NCBI GenBank assembly: GCA_913774715.1
Contig: CAJYHS010000141.1
Coordinates: 62,001-126,000, forward strand
DNA: 64,000 nt
Source of the DNA: an uncultured Siphonobacter sp.
Lineage (GTDB): Bacteria > Bacteroidota > Bacteroidia > Cytophagales > Spirosomataceae
Direction: 5' to 3'
Shown: one piece after another, positions 42,600-50,473 of the stretch
Layout of the letters: every line of letters begins with the position of its first letter
Position numbering within the stretch: position 1 is the stretch's first letter
Notes under the pieces: generated by a model
Told to the model about the DNA's origin: nothing
Seen by the model: only the letters and a program-made list of their open reading frames with translations
Database searches by the model: none
Position numbers and translations under genes: made by a program

Positions 42600-42751
42600 C
42601 TTTATACACTTATTCCTTGTCATAGGCCGCCGGGGCAATGCATCGGAGCTTTGATGTCGAATTGGAGGCCTTATCTAAAGAACTACCCGTACCGCAGAAA
42701 AATTTCTTTCCAGTGGGTATTTCCTGTCAACGTCAGCCCCTTTCCCGATCC

Positions 42752-45154
42752 ATGCATACAATAAAGGATTCCGTTCTTACCCCAACGCATTGTTACCACT
42801 GCGGTAACGAATGCCCTGAAAAGGCCTTCGAGCAGGACGAGCATTCGTTCTGCTGTGAAGGGTGCCGGACGGTCTATGATCTGCTTTCGCAGAATAATCT
42901 ATGCCGTTATTATACCCTTGAAGATCAGCAGGTAGGCATTTCACCTTCTTCGAGTCGATTTGAATTTCTCGACCATGCGGAAGTGAGTCAGTCTTTACTT
43001 GATTTTCAGAACGATACTCAGTCTAAAGTTACTTTCTATATTCCCAGTATTCACTGTTCTTCGTGTTTGTATTTACTCGAACACCTCAATCGGCTGAATC
43101 CGGCGGTGCTGAGTAGCCGAGTGGATTTTCTAAAAAAGCAGGTTTCCGTTTCATTTTCGAATGAGGTAACGCTGCGGCAGTTAGCCGAGTTGTTAACTTC
43201 CATTGGCTACGAACCGCTGATTAGTCTTCAGGATGTAGTCAAAGAACAGCAGAATCCCGGTTATCGAAACCTGTTAAGCCGCGTGGGTGTAGCGGGTTTC
43301 TGTGCGGGGAATATCATGCTTTTCAGTTTCCCGGAATACCTGGGGCTGGAAGATGCCTCCTACAAAATTCTCTTCGGCTGGCTGAGTTTAGTTCTGTCTA
43401 TTCCAGTAGTGTTTTACTCCGGCTGGGAATACTTCGAGTCCGTTTACAAAAGCCTGCGTGCCGGGCGTTTAAATCTGGATTTTCCGATTCTACTTGGAAT
43501 TATGGTGGCCTGGTTGCGGAGCGTCTACGAAGTTATTTTTCTCCACCAAAACGGATATTTTGACTCCCTTACCGGTCTGACTTTCTTTTTATTAGCCGGA
43601 AAATGGTTTCAGCAAAAGACCTATTCCTTTTTGTCTTTCGAGCGGGATTATAAATCCTATTTCCCTCTAACCGCTACGCTGGCAGATACGTCTGGTTCGA
43701 CTCTGAAAGTTATTCCCGTTCAACAGTTACAGAAAGGTAATCGCATTCGCATTCGTCACGGCGAGTTAATTCCCGCCGATGGTTTATTATACCGAGGCTC
43801 GGGACTCATTGATTACAGTTTTGTGACCGGAGAAGCCCTACCCGAACCGCATCAGGCAGGTGATCTGGTTTATGCCGGTGGCCGCCAAATGGGGGATTCC
43901 ATTGAAATGGAAGTGCTCAAAAACGTTTCTCAAAGTACCCTTACCCAGCTCTGGAATCACATTTCGTTCTCCAAAAATCAGAATAGCGTGCTAAAAACCT
44001 TTGCCGATCAGGTAGGCAATTACTTTACCATCAGCGTGCTGATTCTAGCCTCTCTGACGGCAGGTTACTGGTACTTTTATGATCCGTCTAAAATGCTCAA
44101 TGCCTTCACGGCGGTACTGATCATTGCTTGTCCCTGTGCCTTGGCTCTGTCTTATCCCTTTGCTCTGGGACATGGCTTACGAATGCTGGGCCTTCGCAAG
44201 CTATACCTGAAAAATGCCGAGGTGATCGAGCAAATGGCTCAGTGCGATACCATTGTTTTCGATAAAACCGGAACGCTAACAACTACCGAAGAACAGCCCA
44301 TTCAATTCATTGGACTAGCTTTAAGCTCCGAAGAACGGCGGATGGTAGCTTCGCTGGTTCAGCATTCCAATCACCCCCTGAGTATAAAAATCCAGCATTT
44401 TCTCCATGAATCCTCCCCCCTTGAGCCCGTCGAAAACTTTGCTTCTTTTACGGGTAAAGGGCTGTCAGGCACTATTCAGGGACATGCGATCAAAATAGGT
44501 TCTGCCTCATGGGCGGGAGCGAATGGAACTCCCCAGGAGGGCAGTACGGTATTTGTCAGCGTGGATCAGGTGTGCCGGGGTTATTTTCTCCTGCACACGT
44601 CCTACCGCCAGGGACTTGATTCCATGCTGACACAACTTCACCCCAAGTATCAGCTTTATCTGCTTTCCGGCGATTCTGATTCCGAAAAAACGGCTTTACA
44701 GCAATGGTTTTCCCCAGAGCATATGCGTTTCCGGATGAAACCCGAAGATAAACTGGCTTTTATCGAAGAATTACAGAAAACAGGAAAACGGGTGATGATG
44801 CTCGGCGATGGCCTGAACGATGCCGGAGCTTTGAAACAGGCTCATGTAGGTATTGCTTTAACGGATAACACCCTGCATTTCAGTCCCGCCAGCGATGGTA
44901 TTCTGGAAGCCAGTCAGCTTAGAAATTTACCACGAATTCTTAAGTTCAGCCGCATGGGCCTCTGGGTGATTCGCTTTAGTTTTCTGATTTCACTCATCTA
45001 CAATTTCATCGGACTGAGTTACGGCTTGACGGGACACCTTGCTCCCATTGTGGCCGCCATTCTTATGCCCGTCAGCTCGGCTACCATGGTTTTCATTGCT
45101 ACCCTGGGCATGAACTGGGCCAGTCGACGATACTTACATCAACCTTCAGCCTAA
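42752..45154 (+). CDS. ccoI: cbb3 oxidase copper-loading P-type ATPase CcoI
   Basis: From MHTIKDSVLTPTHCYHCG (42752) it has 800 residues; an in-frame ATG at 42638 adds 38 residues that look unlike the family. The CcoI/FixI-type N-terminal zinc-like module (CYHCGNEC, FCCEGCRTVY) precedes a heavy-metal domain (SIHCSSCLYLLEHL). P-type ATPase motifs follow: TGEALPEP, CPCALALSYPFALGHG with the copper-binding CPC, DKTGTLT and GDGLNDAGALKQA. CcoI supplies copper for the CuB site of cbb3 oxidase. It lies upstream of the other cco genes, with a desaturase and other genes between. An FNR-type box at 42588 suggests low-oxygen induction. Confidence 0.93.
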   Translation: MHTIKDSVLTPTHCYHCGNECPEKAFEQDEHSFCCEGCRTVYDLLSQNNLCRYYTLEDQQVGISPSSSRFEFLDHAEVSQSLLDFQNDTQSKVTFYIPSIHCSSCLYLLEHLNRLNPAVLSSRVDFLKKQVSVSFSNEVTLRQLAELLTSIGYEPLISLQDVVKEQQNPGYRNLLSRVGVAGFCAGNIMLFSFPEYLGLEDASYKILFGWLSLVLSIPVVFYSGWEYFESVYKSLRAGRLNLDFPILLGIMVAWLRSVYEVIFLHQNGYFDSLTGLTFFLLAGKWFQQKTYSFLSFERDYKSYFPLTATLADTSGSTLKVIPVQQLQKGNRIRIRHGELIPADGLLYRGSGLIDYSFVTGEALPEPHQAGDLVYAGGRQMGDSIEMEVLKNVSQSTLTQLWNHISFSKNQNSVLKTFADQVGNYFTISVLILASLTAGYWYFYDPSKMLNAFTAVLIIACPCALALSYPFALGHGLRMLGLRKLYLKNAEVIEQMAQCDTIVFDKTGTLTTTEEQPIQFIGLALSSEERRMVASLVQHSNHPLSIKIQHFLHESSPLEPVENFASFTGKGLSGTIQGHAIKIGSASWAGANGTPQEGSTVFVSVDQVCRGYFLLHTSYRQGLDSMLTQLHPKYQLYLLSGDSDSEKTALQQWFSPEHMRFRMKPEDKLAFIEELQKTGKRVMMLGDGLNDAGALKQAHVGIALTDNTLHFSPASDGILEASQLRNLPRILKFSRMGLWVIRFSFLISLIYNFIGLSYGLTGHLAPIVAAILMPVSSATMVFIATLGMNWASRRYLHQPSA

Positions 45155-45186
45155 CCCTTAATACCGCGATTTCTAACTCTTTTTTT

Positions 45187-45933
45187 ATGTACATCCTTTT
45201 GTTTTTCCTTGCTCACTGGTATCTATCCCTTTTCTCACAAACGTTTTTTCTGCACCGATACGCGGCACACCAGATGTTTACCATGTCGAAAGGATGGGAG
45301 CGGTTTTTCTACTTTTTCACCTGGGTTACTCAAGGTTCCAGCTTTCTGAGTCCGTATGCCTACGGGGTTATGCACCGCCTTCACCACGCCTTTGCCGATA
45401 CGGAGAATGATCCGCACTCTCCCAGCTTTTCGGATAATGCCTTCGACATGATGTGGAAAACTAAAACGATTTATAACCGTATTCTGCACCATCAGGAAAA
45501 CGTAGATCCGAAGTATTTCAAGAATGTACCCTACTGGGGTTTCATGGAAAAGATTGGTGATAACTGGATTTCACGGGTTGCGTGGGGCACTGCCTATACC
45601 CTGTTTTACATCCACTTCGCTACCAGCCCCTGGCAATATCTGTTACTGCCGATTCATTACCTGATGGGTCCCGTTCACGGCGTAATTATCAACTGGTTTG
45701 CTCACAAATACGGCTATACCAATTTTAAGGTAAATGATACCGCGAAGAACCTGTTACCCTTTGATTTTCTGATGATGGGTGAATCGTACCATAACAATCA
45801 CCATAAGCTTGGCGGTCGGGCTAACTTCGGTGTTCGCTGGTTTGAATTTGATCCTACGTTTCCGGTTATTCTGTTACTAAATGCCGTAGGTGTGCTGAAG
45901 CTGAAGAAGAACAATGATTTGAATTATATGTAG
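45187..45933 (+). CDS. Acyl-CoA (fatty acid) desaturase
   Basis: A 248-residue membrane enzyme with the three His boxes of the fatty-acid desaturase family: HRYAAH (about 24), HRLHHAF (about 62) and SYHNNHH (about 200). It has several transmembrane helices and no cytochrome b5 domain. It is on the small side, so perhaps it makes a single double bond in membrane fatty acids and takes electrons from a separate ferredoxin or cytochrome. It starts 32 bases after ccoI, so the two are very likely one transcript. Needing molecular oxygen, its link to a low-oxygen oxidase operon is notable; the reason is not known. Confidence 0.9.
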   Translation: MYILLFFLAHWYLSLFSQTFFLHRYAAHQMFTMSKGWERFFYFFTWVTQGSSFLSPYAYGVMHRLHHAFADTENDPHSPSFSDNAFDMMWKTKTIYNRILHHQENVDPKYFKNVPYWGFMEKIGDNWISRVAWGTAYTLFYIHFATSPWQYLLLPIHYLMGPVHGVIINWFAHKYGYTNFKVNDTAKNLLPFDFLMMGESYHNNHHKLGGRANFGVRWFEFDPTFPVILLLNAVGVLKLKKNNDLNYM

Positions 45934-45954
45934 GTGATCTTTCTTATATATAAC

Positions 45955-45996
45955 CTACAAACCGCTGCCAACGAAAAAGCTGGCAGCGGTTTGTAG
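45955..45996. terminator. Perfect 16-bp hairpin, TGCCAGC family copy 3
   Basis: CTACAAACCGCTGCCA (45955-45970) pairs exactly with TGGCAGCGGTTTGTAG (45981-45996). It lies 21 bases past the desaturase stop and probably ends the ccoI-desaturase transcript. A GAGACGC element starts directly beside it. Confidence 0.8.
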
Positions 45997-46088
45997 AGAC
46001 GCGACTTTATTGCGTCTGGATAAGAGGCGTTTTGGTTACCTTTCTATGATTGTCATGCCCCGGCCAGACGCGATAAAGTCGCGTCTCT
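45995..46088. repeat. Inverted pair of GAGACGC elements (copies 2 and 3)
   Basis: AGAGACGCGACTTTATTGCG, continuing to 46019, and its reverse complement at 46064-46088 differ by one base over 25, with about 44 bases between. Each copy is itself a near-palindrome. Copies also occur at 10738-10764 and 54995-55020. The surrounding 45934-46204 holds no gene. Confidence 0.7.
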
Positions 46089-46204
46089 GCCTATGTAATC
46101 TGTGAGATATGCTGATTTGGGTTGAAAACGTAGCGACGAACTACGATTAATAATAGGTGCGAGATTTCCTTCCGATCCTACAAAGCACCAGATTGCCCCT
46201 ATCT

Positions 46205-46429
46205 TTATTTTCTACGAGGCTGATAGTCTTCGTAAAAACGATCATCAAAAGTATTTCCACTGGGCACACCATCTTTCAAAATGCGATACACCATCCAGCC
46301 TACTACAACTGGAGCCAGTATCCAGAGAGTAACGATGAGGGGCAGCGAAAACCAGCCCATATTTGCTCCAATAGTATAGACCAGTAAATAAAGCGTGGCA
46401 AAGAAGATAGGAAAGCGAACGTTTTTCAT
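46205..46429 (-). CDS. Small two-span membrane protein, 74 aa
   Basis: The 74-residue protein begins MKNVRFPIFFATLYLLVYTI and has two hydrophobic spans: about 7-24 and 28-48 (LPLIVTLWILAPVVVGWMVY). A charged tail follows, ending FYEDYQPRRK. I recall close relatives of this length in other Cytophagales, which makes the gene likely. It sits alone on the minus strand inside the oxygen island, between the desaturase and the globin, convergent with ccoI-desaturase. It may influence envelope or respiration, but no function is known. Confidence 0.65.
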   Translation of the reverse strand: MKNVRFPIFFATLYLLVYTIGANMGWFSLPLIVTLWILAPVVVGWMVYRILKDGVPSGNTFDDRFYEDYQPRRK

Positions 46430-46511
46430 GGCTGGATTGATTTAAGGTTAATTCATTGATTCTATAATCTGCTTTAGGTAACTAGCGGATTAGTAAGCAC
46501 ATCAACTATTT

Positions 46512-46925
46512 ATGAATCCTTCCTCAAAAAAGATATACCTCGATAACCCGGAAGCCGTGCGGCATCTGGTAGATTCGTTCTACGAAAAAGTACAGCAGGA
46601 TGAGTTACTGGCTCCCATCTTCACCGATGTAGCTCAGGTAGACTGGGCTAAACACCTGCCCAAAATGTACGGCTTCTGGGAAAACCTGCTGTTGGGGAAT
46701 AACAGTTACCACGGCCATCCTTTTCGTCCGCATTTGATTATTAATCAGAAGCATACCTTAACCATCGAGCATTTTGAACGCTGGTTAACGCTCTTTACGG
46801 AAACCCTTGCGGAAAATTTTGAGGGTGAAGGAGCCGAAAACGCCCGACAACGAGCCACGCAGATTGCTCTGGTCTGGAACAGCAAGCTCGAATACATCAA
46901 TAACGATTCTTATATGGAGAATTAA
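46512..46925 (+). CDS. Group III truncated hemoglobin
   Basis: A 137-residue globin of the trHb3/CtrHb group: AVRHLVDSFYEKVQQDELLAPIFTDV, then WAKHLPKMYGFWENLLLGNNSYHGHPF and TIEHFERWLTLFTETL, with the proximal His expected in HLIINQKHTLTIEHF (residue about 80-90). The B/E helix aromatics (FY, YGFWE) are family-typical. These proteins bind oxygen or NO. It lies just before ccoS, about 108 bases away, and the association with cbb3 genes recurs in many bacteria, suggesting a role in oxygen or NO handling for the low-oxygen oxidase. Confidence 0.88.
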   Translation: MNPSSKKIYLDNPEAVRHLVDSFYEKVQQDELLAPIFTDVAQVDWAKHLPKMYGFWENLLLGNNSYHGHPFRPHLIINQKHTLTIEHFERWLTLFTETLAENFEGEGAENARQRATQIALVWNSKLEYINNDSYMEN

Positions 46926-47033
46926 ACTCCATTTCTTACTGGTCTACCCTTCGAAAATCACCCCCCGGGGTGATTTTTGTCATTTTTAAGAGTGTCCTCC
47001 CTCCCGACCTTTGAAACTGAAAATCAAAGGTTT

Positions 47034-47177
47034 ATGAAAATCATTTTTCTTCTTATCGGCATTAGTCTTCTGCTGGCTTTAGGCTTTTTGGCCGCCTTTT
47101 TCTGGGCTATGAAATCCGGGCAGAATGATGATTTGTATACACCCAGTCTCCGAGCCTTACTCGACGACGAAGCCTGA
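47034..47177 (+). CDS. ccoS: cbb3 oxidase maturation protein CcoS
   Basis: Starting at MKIIFLLIGISLLLALGFLA (47034; the frame opens at 46977), the 47-residue protein has one membrane span and ends in ALLDDEA. FWAMKSGQNDDLYTPSLRAL is a clear CcoS tail: a conserved charged residue, then DLxTPAxRxLxDD. CcoS is required, with CcoI and others, to insert cofactors into cbb3 oxidase. It lies 26 bases upstream of ccoNO and should be in the same operon. Confidence 0.9.
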   Translation: MKIIFLLIGISLLLALGFLAAFFWAMKSGQNDDLYTPSLRALLDDEA

Positions 47178-47203
47178 GTTCACATTAACCATTCCTGTAT
47201 CCC

Positions 47204-49366
47204 ATGATTTCCTATTCTTCTACTGAAATCGCTCCACCTAAACTCGAACGCTTTGCGTACGACAACAAGGTCGTTAAAGCCTTTTCCATTGCTACCATTA
47301 TCTGGGGGTTAATCGGTATGCTGGTCGGTGTGATTGCCGCCACGCAGTTGTTTCAACCCGCCATGAATATGGATAACCAGTACACCACGTTTGGTCGCAT
47401 CCGGCCTTTACACACGAATGCCGTGATTTTTGCTTTCGTGGGTAATGCCATTTTCATGGGCGTGTATTACTCCCTGCAACGGCTCCTGAAAGCCCGGATG
47501 TTTTCGGATACCTTAAGCTGGATTCACTTCTGGGGCTGGCAGCTCATCATCGTTTCTGCCGTAGCAACGCTGCCTTTGGGAATCACCTCTTCCAAAGAAT
47601 ACGCTGAATTAGAATGGCCCATCGACATTGCTATTACGCTCATCTGGGTGGTTTTTGGCATTAACATGTTCGGAACGATCATCAAACGCCGCGAACGTCA
47701 CCTGTACGTGGGAATCTGGTTTTACATCGCCACGTTCATTACCGTAGCCGTTCTGCACGTGGTGAACTCCTTCTCCATTCCGGTTACTTTCCTGAAGAGT
47801 TACTCCATGTACGCTGGCGTTCAGGATGCCTTGGTCCAGTGGTGGTACGGCCACAATGCTGTGGCATTCTTCCTGACCACGCCTTACCTGGGTCTGATGT
47901 ATTATTACCTGCCCAAAATGGCTAACCGGCCCGTGTACAGCTATAAACTTTCGATTCTGCACTTTTGGTCGCTGATCTTTATTTACATCTGGGCTGGCCC
48001 TCACCACCTGCTCTATACGAGTTTGCCCGACTGGGCTCAATCGCTGGGAACGGCCTTCTCGATTATGCTCATTGCTCCGTCCTGGGGCGGGATGATTAAC
48101 GGGCTATTAACGCTTAGAGGAGCCTGGGATAAAGTGCGGGAAGATGCCAAGCTGAAGTTCATGGTTGTGGGGGTTACGGCTTACGGGATGGCAACCTTTG
48201 AAGGACCACTCCTTTCATTGAAAAACGTAAACGCCATTGGTCACTTCACCGACTGGATTGTCGCTCACGTACACGTCGGGGCTCTGGGCTGGAATGGCTT
48301 TCTGACCTTTGCCATTCTGTATTACCTGATTCCTAAAATGTGGAAGACGGAAATTTACTCGAAACGGATGATGAACATCCACTTCTGGTTAGGTACGCTC
48401 GGTATTCTGTTCTACGCCGTTCCAATGTACATCTCTGGGTTTACACAGGGCATGATGTGGAAAGAGTTTACGCCCGAAGGAACACTTAAGTACCCCGCTT
48501 TCCTGGAAACTACTTTACAGTTATTACCCATGCACATGATGCGGGCCTTAGGCGGAGCGATTTACCTGCTCGGAGCGATTCTGATGGCCTATAACCTCTT
48601 CAAAACCATGGCGAAAGGCAGTTTCGTAGCCAACGAATCCGCCGAAGCTCCGGCTCTGGAGAAAGCATACGTACCCACAGGAGAAGACACCTACTGGCAC
48701 CGCGTCTTCGAACGTCGCCCCATGCAAATGCTGGCCGGTTCATTCATCGTTATCCTGATCGGAACGGTGCTGGAATTGATTCCAACCTTTACTGTTGAGT
48801 CCAACGTACAAACCATTGCCTCTGTCCAACCCTATACGCCGCTGGAACTTCAGGGACGCGATTTATACATCCGCGAGGGTTGTAATAACTGCCACAGCCA
48901 GATGGTGCGTCCCTTCCGTTCCGAAACCGAACGTTACGGAGAATACTCCAAAGCGGGCGAGTTCGTATATGATCACCCGTTCCTCTGGGGATCCAAACGT
49001 ACCGGCCCGGATTTACACCGTGAAGGAGCCAAATACCCTGACTCCTGGCATTATCACCATATGAATGATCCAACGAGTATGTCGCCGGGATCCATTATGC
49101 CCGCCTACCCCTGGTTATTAACCCAAAAGCTGGATAACTCCACCCTGGAGGCTAAACTTAAAGCCATGCAATCCCTCGGCGTTCCTTATGATGACTATGC
49201 CATTTCGCAAGCATCTGCTGATGCTCAACAACAGGCTGAAGCCATTTCGGAACGGCTGAAACAGGAAGGTATCAAAGTAAAATCCGATAAGGAAATCGTC
49301 GCCCTCATTGCCTACTTACAACGTCTGGGAACGGACATCAAGAAGGATGAAGCGGCTCTGAAATAA
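47204..49366 (+). CDS. ccoNO: cbb3 cytochrome c oxidase, fused CcoN-CcoO
   Basis: The 720-residue fusion joins the catalytic subunit (about 1-480) to the mono-heme subunit (about 500-720). Heme and CuB ligands are visible as HTNAVIF, WYGHNAVAFFLT, GPHHLLYTS and FTDWIVAHVHVGALGWNG. In CcoO the haem c motif CNNCHSQMVRPF (about 560) follows REG, and the Met ligand is probably in GSIMPAYPWL. Subunits N and O are separate in proteobacteria; the fusion is usual in Bacteroidetes. This high-affinity terminal oxidase reduces oxygen at the inner membrane and pumps protons. The 88-base gap to ccoQ carries an inverted repeat. Confidence 0.95.
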   Translation: MISYSSTEIAPPKLERFAYDNKVVKAFSIATIIWGLIGMLVGVIAATQLFQPAMNMDNQYTTFGRIRPLHTNAVIFAFVGNAIFMGVYYSLQRLLKARMFSDTLSWIHFWGWQLIIVSAVATLPLGITSSKEYAELEWPIDIAITLIWVVFGINMFGTIIKRRERHLYVGIWFYIATFITVAVLHVVNSFSIPVTFLKSYSMYAGVQDALVQWWYGHNAVAFFLTTPYLGLMYYYLPKMANRPVYSYKLSILHFWSLIFIYIWAGPHHLLYTSLPDWAQSLGTAFSIMLIAPSWGGMINGLLTLRGAWDKVREDAKLKFMVVGVTAYGMATFEGPLLSLKNVNAIGHFTDWIVAHVHVGALGWNGFLTFAILYYLIPKMWKTEIYSKRMMNIHFWLGTLGILFYAVPMYISGFTQGMMWKEFTPEGTLKYPAFLETTLQLLPMHMMRALGGAIYLLGAILMAYNLFKTMAKGSFVANESAEAPALEKAYVPTGEDTYWHRVFERRPMQMLAGSFIVILIGTVLELIPTFTVESNVQTIASVQPYTPLELQGRDLYIREGCNNCHSQMVRPFRSETERYGEYSKAGEFVYDHPFLWGSKRTGPDLHREGAKYPDSWHYHHMNDPTSMSPGSIMPAYPWLLTQKLDNSTLEAKLKAMQSLGVPYDDYAISQASADAQQQAEAISERLKQEGIKVKSDKEIVALIAYLQRLGTDIKKDEAALK

Positions 49367-49374
49367 GTTGATGA

Positions 49375-49446
49375 TTGTTGGTTAGTAGTTGTTAGTTCTC
49401 CCGACTATAACCGCAACAGCAGCCGCCAACAACCATTAACCAACAA
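49375..49446. repeat. Inverted repeat in the ccoNO-ccoQ gap
   Basis: TTGTTGGTTA (49375-49384) pairs with TAACCAACAA (49437-49446). The gap also holds GTTGTT/AACAAC copies, resembling a similar string at 55024-55045. Confidence 0.6.
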
Positions 49447-49454
49447 CCAAACAC

Positions 49455-49610
49455 ATGTTTCGCAACCTCATTACCCAGCTTCAGGGAGCCGATTTCTTTA
49501 TGATTTCGTCGCTCATCATCTTCGTTGCCTTTTTTGTTACGGTAGGTCTTTTCGTTTTTCTGACCGACCAGAAACACCTCCAGGAAATGAGTAAAATGCC
49601 TTTGGAATAA
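49455..49610 (+). CDS. ccoQ: CcoQ-like small cbb3 subunit, 51 aa
   Basis: The frame reads MFRNLITQLQGADFFMISSL and ends in LTDQKHLQEMSKMPLE, with one membrane span (about 15-37, SSLIIFVAFFVTVGLFVFL). Position between ccoNO and ccoP, length and the single span fit CcoQ/FixQ, the small subunit that stabilises the complex. Sequence conservation in this family is very weak, so the call rests mostly on context. It is flanked on both sides by long inverted repeats. Confidence 0.75.
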   Translation: MFRNLITQLQGADFFMISSLIIFVAFFVTVGLFVFLTDQKHLQEMSKMPLE

Positions 49611-49612
49611 AT

Positions 49613-49677
49613 GAGTTTACAGTTGTCCGTTTTCAGTTTTCAATCGTAAACGGACAACTGTACACTGCAAACTGACA
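49613..49677. repeat. Perfect 14-bp inverted repeat in the ccoQ-ccoP gap
   Basis: ACAGTTGTCCGTTT (49619-49632) and AAACGGACAACTGT (49648-49661) are exact complements around a 15-base loop that contains TTTTCAGTTTTC. It nearly fills the 71-base gap. Confidence 0.75.
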
Positions 49678-49681
49678 TAAA

Positions 49682-50470
49682 ATGAACTTTGAAATAAAAA
49701 CGGGCGAAGAGTTACTGTTGATGGTATTACTCATTTGCCTGATCTTCGGAGCTTTAGCTTTACTATTTTCTACCCTTCACTTATACCTGACGGTAAAAAG
49801 TACCTTACCTACGAAGGAAGAAGCTACAGTAGACGTGTATGAAGGCAGTAGCATCTGGAATCGCATTTTTCGGGTGCCGCCTTCTTCTACCAACGAACAG
49901 TTATTAATGGCTCACGCTCCCGATGGCATTCAGGAACTGGATAACCCGACACCGGGCTGGTTTATGGGTCTGTTTTACATCTCCATTGTCTGTGCAATTG
50001 GCTATATGGTTATCTACCACGTCATTGGCGAGGGCGATGTGATGCATCAGGAATACACCGCCGAAATGGCCGTTGCCGAGCAGGCTCACGAAGCGTATCT
50101 GAAGAAATTTGCCAATGCGGTAAATGAATCGAATGTGACGGTACTGAAAGATGCCAAATCCATCGAAGCCGGAAAGAAACTCTTTGACCAGAACTGTACT
50201 GCCTGCCACGGAGCGGCGGCGGAAGGCAAAGTGGGTCCGAACCTGACGGATGCTTACTGGCTACACGGTGGAACGATCAAAGCAGTCTTCAAAACCATCA
50301 CCGAAGGCGTGCCTGACAAGGGAATGATTTCCTGGAAGAAACAGTTGAACCCCGTTCAGATTCAGCAGGTTTCGAGTTACATTTTTTCACTCCAGGGCAG
50401 TAATCCCGCCGGAGCCAAGGAACCTCAGGGCCAAGAAGTGACGTCCGAAGAGGTAGCCCAAAAACAGTAA
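49682..50470 (+). CDS. ccoP: cbb3 oxidase cytochrome c subunit CcoP, single haem
   Basis: The 262-residue protein has two membrane spans: about 14-38, and about 100-120 (GWFMGLFYISIVCAIGYMVIYHV). One cytochrome c domain follows (about 160-245): CTACHGAAAEGKVGPNLTD, with haem ligands from CxxCH and a Met later (KGMISWKK). The N-terminal PTPGWFMGLFYIS is typical of CcoP. Proteobacterial CcoP usually has two haem c domains; here only one CxxCH is present, as I recall for other Bacteroidetes. It passes electrons from soluble or membrane cytochromes to CcoO. ccoG starts three bases after its stop. Confidence 0.92.
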   Translation: MNFEIKTGEELLLMVLLICLIFGALALLFSTLHLYLTVKSTLPTKEEATVDVYEGSSIWNRIFRVPPSSTNEQLLMAHAPDGIQELDNPTPGWFMGLFYISIVCAIGYMVIYHVIGEGDVMHQEYTAEMAVAEQAHEAYLKKFANAVNESNVTVLKDAKSIEAGKKLFDQNCTACHGAAAEGKVGPNLTDAYWLHGGTIKAVFKTITEGVPDKGMISWKKQLNPVQIQQVSSYIFSLQGSNPAGAKEPQGQEVTSEEVAQKQ

Positions 50471-50473
50471 GTC

